NCBI GenBank assembly: GCA_030726725.1
Contig: JANRDC010000009.1
Coordinates: 1 to 44,132, forward strand
DNA from: Flavobacteriaceae bacterium
GTDB lineage: Bacteria > Bacteroidota > Bacteroidia > Flavobacteriales > Flavobacteriaceae
DNA: 44,132 nucleotides
Reading direction: 5' to 3'
Program-made: the position numbers and the translations under genes
Notes under the pieces: model-generated
Told to the model about the DNA's origin: nothing
Seen by the model: the letters and a program-made list of their open reading frames with translations, nothing else
Databases searched by the model: none
Shown here: positions 35,265-44,124 of the stretch, piece by piece
Layout of the letters: every line of letters starts with the position of its first letter
Position numbering within the stretch: the first letter of the stretch is position 1

Positions 35265-36829
35265 TCAACATCAAATCAGTCAGCTTCGGTGTAGTACTGG
35301 CCACCTTCTTGTTGTTCGGGACCAGTGTTTATGCCCAAAAAAAAACCACCAAGGACCAGGCCAATGCTCCAGTAAACCTAAAGGAGCCCCAAAATTTAGG
35401 TCCAGCACTATCGGTCAAGCAACAAGATTCTCTGGCCAAAACCTCGAAGTACAGAGATTTGGCTTGGACCGCTCAAGCGGATAAAAAATGGCAAGCTTCT
35501 TTTGCCCAGGAACAGGGGCTGGCTTACCTAGCAGAGTCTCGTTTGGACGACACAACCCAGACAGCTCAACGTCAAAACTTACAAGAACGCTTAAAAGTTT
35601 TGGACAAGAAAACCATTTTTGACGTGGCCTATCACCCCTCTTTAGAATCGGTGATCCATATGTTTTTGACCGAAAAGCGCGACCTCATGGAACGCATGTT
35701 GTTTAGGTCTCAGTACTATTTTCCTCTTTTTGAACAGGAGTTAGATGCACAGGGCATGCCGTTGGAAATCAAGTACTTGGCTATGGTAGAGTCCGCTTTG
35801 AATCCCACAGCAAAATCCAGGGTAGGCGCCACAGGTCTTTGGCAGTTTATGTACGACACCGGAAAAATGTACGGGCTCGAGGTGACCAATTATGTGGATG
35901 AACGCCAAGATCCAGTGAAGTCAACGCAAGCCGCTGTACGTTATTTGAAAAAACTTCACCAAATTTTTGGAGACTGGAACCTGGCACTAGCTGCTTATAA
36001 TTCAGGTCCTGGCAATGTGAACAAAGCGATACGAAGAGCTGGCGGGAACAAAAACTTTTGGGCGATTCGACCCTACCTGCCCAAAGAGACATCGGGTTAT
36101 GTACCTGCCTTTTTGGCTTCGATGTACATTTTTGAGCACGCGGGCCCGTTGGGCCTTAAAGCAGCTCCGCTGGCCGTTCCCAGACACGCAACAGATACTG
36201 TACAGGTGAAACAATGGATGGAGTTTGGCGCATTGGCCAAGGAGCTTTCTGTGGATTCAGCACTGATCGCACAACTCAATCCTCAGTACAAGAAACAAGT
36301 GATTCCCTATGTGGAGGGAGAGCGATACGGCCTGAGACTACCCGTTGAAGCCGTGGGAAGATTTGTGGCCAATGAAAAGCAGATTTACGCCCAACTCAAA
36401 CCAGCCGAACTGGCTCGCCGTGCACAGGTTGAGGCCATGGTACAAGCCGCTCCAGCGGTGACCCGATACAAGGTGCGCTCAGGGGATTTCTTGGGCAAAA
36501 TTGCCAATAAACACCAGGTGACCGTCAAGCAAATCATGCAGTGGAACAAGCTGAAAAGCACCAATATTGCCGTCGGCCAATCCCTGATCATTCACGGAAA
36601 AAATTCAGGGTCTTCAGTGGCGCAAAATTCAACTGCATCGACCAAAGCCAAAGCAGGGTCTAACCAATCAGACACCGAATGGTACGAGGTGCGCCCGGGA
36701 GACACCTTGTGGAGTATCGCTCAGCGGTTTAAGGATGTCAGTCTTGACCAGATCAAGCAGTGGAATCCACAATTGGGCAACAACATCCAACCTGGAACAA
36801 AAGTAAAAGTTTGCGCATGTACGCCCTAA
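35261..36829 (+). CDS. mltD: MltD-like lytic transglycosylase with two LysM domains
   Basis: A 522-residue exported enzyme. Signal peptide ends VYAQ around residue 25. The SLT domain (about residues 155-290) has the catalytic glutamate E177 in AMVESALNPTAKS, followed by GATGLWQFMYDTGKMYGL and LAAYNSGPGNV. Two LysM modules that bind peptidoglycan are at about residues 402-446 (YKVRSGDFLGKIANKH) and 472-518 (YEVRPGDTLWSIAQRF). It cleaves the glycan backbone to anhydro-muropeptides during wall turnover. The last 13 bases overlap the start of the DUF4837 gene. Confidence 0.92.
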   Translation: MINIKSVSFGVVLATFLLFGTSVYAQKKTTKDQANAPVNLKEPQNLGPALSVKQQDSLAKTSKYRDLAWTAQADKKWQASFAQEQGLAYLAESRLDDTTQTAQRQNLQERLKVLDKKTIFDVAYHPSLESVIHMFLTEKRDLMERMLFRSQYYFPLFEQELDAQGMPLEIKYLAMVESALNPTAKSRVGATGLWQFMYDTGKMYGLEVTNYVDERQDPVKSTQAAVRYLKKLHQIFGDWNLALAAYNSGPGNVNKAIRRAGGNKNFWAIRPYLPKETSGYVPAFLASMYIFEHAGPLGLKAAPLAVPRHATDTVQVKQWMEFGALAKELSVDSALIAQLNPQYKKQVIPYVEGERYGLRLPVEAVGRFVANEKQIYAQLKPAELARRAQVEAMVQAAPAVTRYKVRSGDFLGKIANKHQVTVKQIMQWNKLKSTNIAVGQSLIIHGKNSGSSVAQNSTASTKAKAGSNQSDTEWYEVRPGDTLWSIAQRFKDVSLDQIKQWNPQLGNNIQPGTKVKVCACTP

Positions 36830-37818
36830 AACGAATATATACACGCTTGATGCTTTGGGCGATCACGCCCTTGTTTTTGGCTTCTTGCCAAGACAAGAAG
36901 ACCGATGAAGCGGGGTATTTGCCGAGCTCAATCGGTGCGATGCACGCTGTGTTGGTTGTCGCGGAGACAGAGCTTTGGGACGGAGTTGTCGGAGACAGCA
37001 TCCGCTCCATTTTGTACGCCCCCATACCGGGTCTTTCTATGATTGAATCCCAATGGGACATCCAGCACATCACACCTGGCTTGTTTAAAGGCACGGTACA
37101 ACAGAGCAGGTCGGTTATCTTAATTCAGAAGGACAGTACCGCCAGCGCTTACCTCAAAGAGGACGTATTTAGCCGCCCGCAACAAGTAGGCGTGATTAAA
37201 GGACCAGATGCGGCTTCGATCGCATCGTTATTGGCCGAAAAAGCGCCTGAATTCACCACGGCGTTTGAAGCTTTAGAAATGAAAGAGCAACAGACGCGAT
37301 TCAGCCGTTCCTTGCTCAAAACCGAAAACCTCAACGAGCGTTGGGGGATCTCATTAAATATGCCTTCCGCCTATGTATTGGGCAAGGAAACCGAGGATTT
37401 TTTGTGGTTTGATCGACCGATTAAAACCGGAACACTCAATGTGATTGTGTACGCTTTGCCCAGAAATGGCCAATCCCTGGCAGAACGCTCCACCTCAGAA
37501 CTCGTCGCTATGCGCGATTCAGTGGTGGGCATCCATATTCCAGGACCTGATGTCCCCGGGAAAAAAACATATATGGCGACAGACAGTATCTTAACGCCTT
37601 ATGTTTATCCAGCTCAAGCGGGCGTTTGGAAAGGACTTGAGTTGCGCGGGATGTGGGACATGCGCCATTATCCTATGGCAGGTCCGTTTGTCGCCTATTA
37701 TTTGGACCAACCCGAGTTAAATCGCATATTGGTGTTGGAGGGGTTTGTATTTGCCCCAGACACATTAAAAAGAGACTTGCTCTTTGAGCTGGAAGGCATC
37801 TTGAGTTCAGCCCATTAA
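36817..37818 (+). CDS. DUF4837 family lipoprotein
   Basis: A 333-residue lipoprotein, lipobox ending LASC near residue 21. I recognise it as DUF4837, a Bacteroidota family without known function. It appears to hold two similar halves: an N-terminal half with SSIGAMHAVLVVAETELWDGVVGD and a C-terminal half beginning near LNERWGISLNMPSAYVL. No catalytic motif is visible. The ATG at 36817 gives a good signal peptide and overlaps the mltD stop by 13 bases; a further upstream ATG lies inside mltD and is not credible. Its coupling to mltD suggests an envelope role, which is inference. Confidence 0.8.
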   Translation: MYALKRIYTRLMLWAITPLFLASCQDKKTDEAGYLPSSIGAMHAVLVVAETELWDGVVGDSIRSILYAPIPGLSMIESQWDIQHITPGLFKGTVQQSRSVILIQKDSTASAYLKEDVFSRPQQVGVIKGPDAASIASLLAEKAPEFTTAFEALEMKEQQTRFSRSLLKTENLNERWGISLNMPSAYVLGKETEDFLWFDRPIKTGTLNVIVYALPRNGQSLAERSTSELVAMRDSVVGIHIPGPDVPGKKTYMATDSILTPYVYPAQAGVWKGLELRGMWDMRHYPMAGPFVAYYLDQPELNRILVLEGFVFAPDTLKRDLLFELEGILSSAH

Positions 37819-37839
37819 GGATCTGTCCATAAAGCCCAT

Positions 37840-37867
37840 AAAAAAAGAGCCTATTGGCTCTTTTTTT
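37840..37867. terminator. Bidirectional terminator between DUF4837 gene and tatA
   Basis: Hairpin AAAAAAAGAGCC / GGCTCTTTTTTT with a 4-base loop; long A/T tracts on both sides allow use by both converging genes. Confidence 0.88.
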
Positions 37868-37889
37868 GCTTAGACCCGAAGGCCAATAT

Positions 37890-38084
37890 TTAATTTTTGT
37901 TTTCGATCTTGGGATCTACAGTGTCTTTGTCTTCTTTGGAGGCGTCTTTAAACTCCTTGATTCCGCTGCCTAAGCCGCGCATCAACTCTGGAATTTTTTT
38001 ACCGCCAAAAAGCAATAATACGAGGGCCACCACAACAACAACTTGCCAAGGGCCAACAGCTAAATAGGGGAATAGTGCGATCAT
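37890..38084 (-). CDS. tatA: Twin-arginine translocase subunit TatA/TatE
   Basis: A 64-residue TatA-type protein: a single N-terminal hydrophobic helix (about residues 4-26), the hinge [21 protein letters not shown] with the conserved amphipathic helix, and a short charged tail. It forms the transport pore of the Tat system, which exports folded proteins; tatC is not in the window. The gene is single, leftward, divergent from the M23 peptidase gene. A TACATTTG -7 element lies 19 bases before the ATG. Confidence 0.93.
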   Translation of the reverse strand: MIALFPYLAVGPWQVVVVVALVLLLFGGKKIPELMRGLGSGIKEFKDASKEDKDTVDPKIENKN

Positions 38085-38103
38085 AGCGTTTGTTTAATAG
38101 CAA

Positions 38104-38111
38104 CAAATGTA
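38104..38111 (-). promoter_or_regulatory. tatA: Putative tatA -7 promoter element
   Basis: TACATTTG on the minus strand, a perfect TAnnTTTG match, 19 bases before the tatA start codon. Confidence 0.4.
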
Positions 38112-38147
38112 ATAAAATTCCATCTGCCACAGCAGCATCCAAATCCT

Positions 38148-38155
38148 TATCTTTG
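38148..38155 (+). promoter_or_regulatory. Putative M23-GH3-DUF6909-rfb operon promoter, near-leaderless
   Basis: TATCTTTG, a perfect -7 match, ends 6 bases before the M23 ATG. TCTG at 38123-38126, one mismatch to TTTG, gives a 21-base spacer, the same as in the folB promoter. Confidence 0.45.
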
Positions 38156-38161
38156 TCAACC

Positions 38162-39031
38162 ATGGCACAAAAAGCGACAAACAGGCCCAGACAGGGCGCC
38201 AAGAAGTGGTTGGACAAGTACCGATTGTTGGTCCAAAACGAAGACACGCACGAAGAGAAGTTTTCGTTGACCCTCAACCGACTCAACGTCCTGCTGCTGG
38301 TTTCTTTGGGCTCTTTTTTGTTGATTTTGATCACTACGGTTGTCATCGCCTTTACCCCATTGCGCGAGTATATTCCGGGTTATGCCTCCACATCCCTGAG
38401 AAGACAGGCGGTTAAACTTTCTGAGCAAACCGATTCGCTCCAGCAGGCATTGGCCCAAAACAATTTATACTTAACCCGGGTGATTGAAGCGCTCAGGGGA
38501 GATCTTCCCTTGGAGCAGGTGACAGACACCCTGTTTTTACCCGTGCCCAGCGACAGTATTGATGTCGATTTATCGACTATTGAAGAGGATTCGCTATTGC
38601 GCGCCGCCGTGGCTTTTGAAGATCGGGTCAATGTTTTTCCTGCGCCAAACGCAGGGTTACAAGTATTTTACCCCCCAGCGTCTGGGCCCTTTTCCAGCGC
38701 ATTTGAACCGGAACACAATCATTGGGCATTGGACATCACCGCAGAACCGGGTAGCCCAGTTAAGTCCGTAGCCCAAGGCACTGTGGTGTTTGCGGACTGG
38801 ACCACCAATCAAGGTTATGTGTTGGTGGTAGAGCACCAAGACCGATTTATTTCTGTGTACAAACACTGTGGCACCTTGTTGAAAAGCCAGTCAGACCGTG
38901 TTAAAGCTGGTGAAGCAATCGCTACAGTCGGCAACACAGGAACCTTGAGCACTGGGCCTCACCTGCATTTTGAACTGTGGAAAGACGGGGCTCCAGTCAA
39001 TCCGAACCTCTATATAGATTTTGCCCCATGA
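38162..39031 (+). CDS. M23-family peptidoglycan peptidase, membrane-anchored
   Basis: A 289-residue protein with a basic cytosolic N-terminus, one membrane segment (about residues 48-70), a short coiled-coil-like stretch (KLSEQTDSLQQALAQ) and a C-terminal LytM/M23 domain. The zinc site is intact: H187 and D191 in HWALDI, and H267-L268-H269 in GPHLHFELW. It should cut peptide cross-links of peptidoglycan, or, if regulated, act as an EnvC/NlpD-like factor. The ATG at 38162 is preferred; a reading 24 codons longer runs through the promoter. Its stop overlaps the GH3 start (ATGA). Confidence 0.9.
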   Translation: MAQKATNRPRQGAKKWLDKYRLLVQNEDTHEEKFSLTLNRLNVLLLVSLGSFLLILITTVVIAFTPLREYIPGYASTSLRRQAVKLSEQTDSLQQALAQNNLYLTRVIEALRGDLPLEQVTDTLFLPVPSDSIDVDLSTIEEDSLLRAAVAFEDRVNVFPAPNAGLQVFYPPASGPFSSAFEPEHNHWALDITAEPGSPVKSVAQGTVVFADWTTNQGYVLVVEHQDRFISVYKHCGTLLKSQSDRVKAGEAIATVGNTGTLSTGPHLHFELWKDGAPVNPNLYIDFAP

Positions 39032-40530
39032 GCATCAAGTCACTAGCCGCCAAAATCTACGCCGCGTGGGTATACCACAAAACCCAGCAATGGGCGCGCG
39101 CTCCACACAAAACCCAAGAAAAGGTTTTTCGCGCTTTGATTGACACAGCCCGAAATACCGACTTTGGACGAGACCACGACTTTGGTTCAATTACCTCCCA
39201 TGCGGATTTTGTAGCACGGGTACCTGTGCGGGATTACGAAGGGCTAAAACCTTATGTGGAACGGATCAAAGCAGGGGGCACTGATGTGCTTTGGCCAGGC
39301 AAACCCCTTTATTTTGCCAAAACCTCAGGCACCACCTCAGGAGTTAAATATATCCCCATCACTGGGCCCGGGATGAAGGCCCAAGTGGAGGCCTCCAAGA
39401 ATGCGATATTGTCGTACATCCACGAAACAGGAAACGCGGATTTTGTAGACCGCAAAATGATTTTTCTTCAAGGCAGCCCGGAACTCACCGAGGTGGGCGG
39501 GATCAAAACCGGTCGTCTCTCAGGAATTTCGGCCCACTTCGTCCCTGCTTATCTTCAGAGAAATCGTTTGCCGTCTTGGAAGACCAATTGCATTGAAGAT
39601 TGGGAAACCAAGGTGGACGCAGTGGTTGCTGAAACCAAAGATCAGGACATGGGCGTTATTGCGGGGATTCCATCCTGGGTACAGATGTATTTTGAGCGCC
39701 TGCAAACCCAAACCGGCTTGCCTACCAAAAAGTTATTTCCCAATTTTCAATTGTTTATCTACGGAGGGGTGAATTACGAGCCCTACCGGGCCAAGTTTGA
39801 AGCCCTGATGGGCGGACGCGTAGACAGTATTGAGCTTTTCCCGGCCAGCGAAGGGTTTTTTGCCTACCAGGATAAACAGCAAGAGCGCGGCATGTTGTTG
39901 TTGCTCGACAGCGGTATTTTCTACGAGTTTATCGAAGCATCAACTTTTGGAGAAGACGCCCCCAAAAGACTCACCTTGGATCAAGTCAAGGTCGGGGTAG
40001 ATTATGTCTTAATCATCAATACCCAGAGCGGTTTGTGGGGCTACAATATGGGTGATACCGTTCAGTTTACCTCTACAGCACCCTATCGGGTGATTGTGTC
40101 TGGACGCATCAAACACTACATCTCTGCTTTTGGAGAACACGTTATTGCTAAGGAGGTCGAGTACGCGATGCAGCAAGCATTGGCCGAGAGCGATGCACAG
40201 GTCAACGAATTTACGGTGGCTCCGCAAATCAATCCGGAAAGCGGATTGCCTTTTCACGAGTGGCTGATCGACTTTCAGCAGTTGCCGAGCGACATGGAGG
40301 GATTTGCCGAGTCTCTTGATCGCGCTATGAGGGCGCAAAACACGTATTACGACGATTTGATTGCCGGTTCTGTGTTGCGCAGGTTGGTGATCACGCCTTT
40401 GGCGCACCACTGTTTTTCTGATTATATGAGGTCTTTGGGCCGATTGGGCGGACAAAACAAGGTGCAACGCCTGTCAAATGACCGAAAAATGGCCGATGCT
40501 TTGCACGGCTTTAATAACTTAGCCAAATGA
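39028..40530 (+). CDS. GH3-family acyl-acid amido synthetase-like protein
   Basis: A 500-residue GH3 protein (plant JAR1/auxin-conjugating family, also found in bacteria). The ATP-binding loop KTSGTTSGVKYIPIT is at residues 98-112, followed by IFYGG-like segment LFIYGGVNYEPYR, and SGRIKHYISAFGEHV in the C-terminal lid. GH3 enzymes adenylate a carboxylic acid and then join it to an amine, releasing AMP and pyrophosphate. Bacterial substrates are mostly unknown. It overlaps the M23 gene and the DUF6909 gene by 4 bases on either side, so it is translated as part of that set. The family is firm; the reaction in this organism is inferred. Confidence 0.88.
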   Translation: MSIKSLAAKIYAAWVYHKTQQWARAPHKTQEKVFRALIDTARNTDFGRDHDFGSITSHADFVARVPVRDYEGLKPYVERIKAGGTDVLWPGKPLYFAKTSGTTSGVKYIPITGPGMKAQVEASKNAILSYIHETGNADFVDRKMIFLQGSPELTEVGGIKTGRLSGISAHFVPAYLQRNRLPSWKTNCIEDWETKVDAVVAETKDQDMGVIAGIPSWVQMYFERLQTQTGLPTKKLFPNFQLFIYGGVNYEPYRAKFEALMGGRVDSIELFPASEGFFAYQDKQQERGMLLLLDSGIFYEFIEASTFGEDAPKRLTLDQVKVGVDYVLIINTQSGLWGYNMGDTVQFTSTAPYRVIVSGRIKHYISAFGEHVIAKEVEYAMQQALAESDAQVNEFTVAPQINPESGLPFHEWLIDFQQLPSDMEGFAESLDRAMRAQNTYYDDLIAGSVLRRLVITPLAHHCFSDYMRSLGRLGGQNKVQRLSNDRKMADALHGFNNLAK

Positions 40531-42194
40531 TGAATCTGTCTAGGGCCAGGGAGTCCACCAACGCGATCAAAAGGATTTATGTGGCCATGCAGCACTTGCT
40601 GAACAGAGGGCACTATAAACCGATGGGAGAGTCGGGAAACGCTTTGCGCACCGCCCTACTCGAGCTTCGCCCTGAGATTTATGGATCGATTGCTGAGGAA
40701 AAGACAGAGCTCAACGGATTGATCTACGTGCTGGAGCGATTGCCAGAAGGAATCGAAGCCTGTGTCCACATCAATTTAACTTCTGACGAAGGATACGCAG
40801 AAACCCACCTCAAAGCGATTGTGCCGCCAAAACGCCGCAGAAACTGCTACCGCATCGATCCCGAACAGATGAATATCGAGATCACCCGCGGGCGATCAGA
40901 TGTCTATGATATTCTGACGCACTTGACTTTTTTATATTGGGAAGCGGACAAACTTCAACAACGCGCTTGGCAGGCCGACACCCAAACGTTTAGTCACGAT
41001 TGGGTCAAGTTTTCAGCGTTGATGACTTTGGAGGAACGCACTGAGGCAGATCGCGAACGCGCACTGATCCATTTAGCCAGCATGATGGGCCGCACTTACA
41101 CGGAAGCTTCGGCACTGAACAGCAATTTTGCCACAGCTCAAGACCCTGACCGCATGTTGTCCTTGTTTTACTGGTTGATCAAGCGCTCTACAGACGAACA
41201 CACCCAAGGCATCAAGCGCAGTATTTCGTTTAGCCCGCTGTTGCGCGAACGCATCGGACACCACATCTACGGCGAAAAATGGGCCAATAACATCAAGAAC
41301 ACGCTTTCCGAACACCAGTTGTTTCATCGCCCAATCCACTTGATCAGCGCCAATATGCACTCTGTCATGAACGCCCTGTACGCCGGTCACGCCTTGGCAG
41401 AGGAGACCCAAGGACTGGCCCCCTTGGCCCGATACGAACTGCTCAGCGCTGCGGAAAACGATCATTTGCGCAGCCAAGTAAAGGCCTATGCCCAGGCCCA
41501 TGGTATGATTTCTATCGACGACACTTCTGGCACCAACATCGATGTTCAGGTATTTGACATGGCCCAATGTGTTTCTGGCGCTTGCGCGTTTAACAGCGAT
41601 CGGGATCCCGCTCAGCAACCCGTTTTGGTGGTGATGGATTACGCCTTTGGGGAACAGGCCTTTGAAACCGTAGATGAATTTCTCAAGCCGTTAAACACCC
41701 CTGAAGGTCGAGCGTATTTAAACATTGTCTCCGTGTCGATTATGGGAAAAGCGGGGATATTGTCCGGTGATAAAGGGGATTTGATGATTCCCAACGCCCA
41801 TATATTTGAGGGGACAGCCGACAATTACCCCTTTGAAAACGCCTTGTCCACCCAGGACTTTGACGGACACGGATTAAAAGTTTTTGGAGGGCCGATGCTT
41901 TCTGTGTTGGGTACCTCCCTACAAAACAAAGACATACTCGCGTATTTTCAGGCCTCTTCCTGGGGCGTAATCGGATTGGAAATGGAAGGGGTTCACTATC
42001 AAAAAGCGATTCAAGCCGCCGCTAAAATCAGAAAAAATATTCGGGAAGATGTGGTGGTCCGCTATGCCTACTACGCTTCTGACAACCCGTTGGAAACCGG
42101 CAGCACACTGGCCTCAGGCGGATTGGGCACCACCGGGGTGAAGCCCACTTACCTGATTACAGAAAAGATATTATCTCAGATATTTAACGATTAA
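40527..42194 (+). CDS. DUF6909 family protein; C-terminal domain resembles nucleoside phosphorylases/nucleosidases
   Basis: A 555-residue soluble protein that I recognise as DUF6909, with no assigned function. An N-terminal region of about 330 mostly helical residues precedes a C-terminal part in which I see the order of motifs of the PNP/UDP phosphorylase superfamily: MGKAGILSGDKGDLMIPNAH (residues 406-425, glycine-rich then G-D), a long middle, GLEMEG (483-488, as in EME of purine phosphorylases), and YYASDNPL (515-522, compare VSDKPL of AMP nucleosidase). The start is either of two adjacent ATGs. It is coupled to GH3 by an ATGA overlap. The fold assignment is by eye and is inference. Confidence 0.7.
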   Translation: MMNLSRARESTNAIKRIYVAMQHLLNRGHYKPMGESGNALRTALLELRPEIYGSIAEEKTELNGLIYVLERLPEGIEACVHINLTSDEGYAETHLKAIVPPKRRRNCYRIDPEQMNIEITRGRSDVYDILTHLTFLYWEADKLQQRAWQADTQTFSHDWVKFSALMTLEERTEADRERALIHLASMMGRTYTEASALNSNFATAQDPDRMLSLFYWLIKRSTDEHTQGIKRSISFSPLLRERIGHHIYGEKWANNIKNTLSEHQLFHRPIHLISANMHSVMNALYAGHALAEETQGLAPLARYELLSAAENDHLRSQVKAYAQAHGMISIDDTSGTNIDVQVFDMAQCVSGACAFNSDRDPAQQPVLVVMDYAFGEQAFETVDEFLKPLNTPEGRAYLNIVSVSIMGKAGILSGDKGDLMIPNAHIFEGTADNYPFENALSTQDFDGHGLKVFGGPMLSVLGTSLQNKDILAYFQASSWGVIGLEMEGVHYQKAIQAAAKIRKNIREDVVVRYAYYASDNPLETGSTLASGGLGTTGVKPTYLITEKILSQIFND

Positions 42195-42202
42195 TCTAGC
42201 AA

Positions 42203-43231
42203 ATGATCGACACACAGACGCATCAACGCATTTTGGTCACTGGGGGAGCTGGATTTATCGGCTCTCACTTGGTGCTTCGTTTGGTGCGCGATTTTCCCCA
42301 GTGGACCATCCACAACTTAGATGCCCTCACCTATGCCGCTGACCTAAGTCATTTGGCCCCCATCAGTCAAGCGCCTAACTATCGCTTTCACCATCTGGAC
42401 ATCACCGACGTGCCGGCCTTGACCGAACTTTGGGAAACCCACCAGTTTGACGCGGTAATACACTTGGCGGCTGAAAGCCATGTCGATCGTTCCATTCAAG
42501 GCCCTGAGGTGTTTTTGACCACGAATGTACAGGGAACGCTCAATTTGTTGACACTTGCGTTAAAACACTGGAAAGACCAACCCGAAAATAGATTTCACCA
42601 CATCAGCACGGATGAGGTGTACGGATCTTTAGGCCCGGAAGGATATTTCTCGGAGCAGTCGCCTTATGCGCCGAATTCGCCTTATGCAGCTTCTAAGGCA
42701 AGCGCAGATCATTGGGTGAGGGCTTATGCGCATACTTATGGTTTAAATGCGGTAATCACCAACTGTTCGAACAATTACGGGCCTCACCAACACCCTGAAA
42801 AGTTGATCCCTCTTAGCGTGGAACGGATGTGGCGCATGGAGTCAGTACCTATGTACGGAGATGGGCAACAGGTCAGGGATTGGTTGCATGTCACCGACCA
42901 CGTATCCGGAATCCTGGAGGTTTTTTTAAAAGCAGCGCCAGGAGCCCAATATGTCATTGGAGGGAAAAACGAGTGGAAAAACCAGGAATTGCTCCGGGAA
43001 ATAGCACGTGTGGTAGACCAACTCTTGGGCAGGACACCCGGCACCTCAGCTGCACTCATCACCCCGGTTCAAGATCGATTAGGACACGACCGCAGGTATG
43101 CCATTAATCCCCAAAAAATAGAACAAGAACTGGGTTGGATGGTCCAAAAAGACCTGCGATCAGGACTTGAAGAAACAGTAGCTTGGTGTTTAGAACGCGC
43201 TCAATCGGCGCAAAACACCCCTAAACCATGA
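42203..43231 (+). CDS. rfbB: dTDP-glucose 4,6-dehydratase
   Basis: A 342-residue extended short-chain dehydrogenase. The NAD-binding motif is TGGAGFIGSH (residues 13-22) and the catalytic Tyr-Lys pair is Y161 and K165 in SPYAASKAS; STDEVYGSLG carries the Thr, Asp and Glu that define the dehydratases. It makes dTDP-4-keto-6-deoxyglucose, the precursor of rhamnose and other surface sugars. It follows DUF6909 by 8 bases and overlaps rfbA by 4 bases (ATGA). Confidence 0.95.
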   Translation: MIDTQTHQRILVTGGAGFIGSHLVLRLVRDFPQWTIHNLDALTYAADLSHLAPISQAPNYRFHHLDITDVPALTELWETHQFDAVIHLAAESHVDRSIQGPEVFLTTNVQGTLNLLTLALKHWKDQPENRFHHISTDEVYGSLGPEGYFSEQSPYAPNSPYAASKASADHWVRAYAHTYGLNAVITNCSNNYGPHQHPEKLIPLSVERMWRMESVPMYGDGQQVRDWLHVTDHVSGILEVFLKAAPGAQYVIGGKNEWKNQELLREIARVVDQLLGRTPGTSAALITPVQDRLGHDRRYAINPQKIEQELGWMVQKDLRSGLEETVAWCLERAQSAQNTPKP

Positions 43232-44124
43232 CCAATAATCAACCAACGATGAAAGGAATTGTCTTGGCCGGAGGAACCGGAACCCGGCTTCATCCGCTTA
43301 CCCTAGGCGTTAGCAAACAGCTGATGCCCATCTACAACAAGCCGATGATCTATTACCCCATCGCCACCCTGATCTCGTGTGGGATTCGGGAAATATTGCT
43401 GATCACCACGCCCCAAGACACCCCTTTGTTTCAGGCCTTATTGGGTGATGGAACTGCTTGGGGGGTTGAGTTTACCTACCTGACCCAGTCCAAGCCTGAG
43501 GGTATTGCGCAAGCCTTGGTGCTGGCAGAATCTTTTTTGGACGGGGCGCCAGTAGCCTTGATTTTAGGGGACAATTTGTTTCACGGAAAGGGCTTGTCCG
43601 ACTTGTTGCGCCAAGAAATCAATCCGCGTGGCGCTACGATTTTTGGGTATGCCGTCAACGATCCAGAACGCTATGGCGTGATTGCTTTTGACGAACAGAT
43701 GAACCCTGTGGACTTGATCGAGAAACCCAGCGACCCCCCTTCTGCCTATGCGGTGCCGGGCATTTATTTCTACAACTCCGAAGCACCTAGTCGAGCCAAG
43801 GCGACCCAAAAAAGCGGGCGCGGAGAGTACGAAATCACGGACGTAAACAAGTCTTATCTAAAGGACGGCGCACTGAATGTGGTGTTGATGGATCCTGGAT
43901 TTACTTGGTTGGATACGGGCACATTTGCCGCGTTAAGCGAGGCCAGCCAGTTTGTGGAGGTGTTGGAGAACAGGCAAGGACAGTTGATTGGAGCTCCGGA
44001 GTGGGCCGCTTATCAGGCTGGATTTATCGACGAAACACAATTGACCGCATTGGCCAAGCCCCTGTTGCGCAGCGGTTACGGACAGCAATTGCTCAAAGCA
44101 CTGAACAGTTATGGAGCGCGTTGA
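43228..44124 (+). CDS. rfbA: Glucose-1-phosphate thymidylyltransferase
   Basis: A 298-residue nucleotidyltransferase making dTDP-glucose, the step before RfbB. The signature LAGGTGTRLHPLT is at residues 13-25, then SKQLMPIYNKPMIYYPIATL; ILGDNLFHG and VIEKP-like DLIEKPSDPPS are further conserved blocks. The start at 43228 overlaps the rfbB stop; an internal ATG at 43249 (MKGIVLAGG) is the more typical N-terminus and could also be used. The stop is complete, 8 bases before the window ends; rfbC and rfbD may follow outside. Confidence 0.94.
   Translation: MTNNQPTMKGIVLAGGTGTRLHPLTLGVSKQLMPIYNKPMIYYPIATLISCGIREILLITTPQDTPLFQALLGDGTAWGVEFTYLTQSKPEGIAQALVLAESFLDGAPVALILGDNLFHGKGLSDLLRQEINPRGATIFGYAVNDPERYGVIAFDEQMNPVDLIEKPSDPPSAYAVPGIYFYNSEAPSRAKATQKSGRGEYEITDVNKSYLKDGALNVVLMDPGFTWLDTGTFAALSEASQFVEVLENRQGQLIGAPEWAAYQAGFIDETQLTALAKPLLRSGYGQQLLKALNSYGAR

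Noticed and set aside
41073-41618. Open 181-codon frame opposite the DUF6909 gene
   Set aside because: No domain, no promoter, and fully enclosed in a coupled gene of a recognised family.
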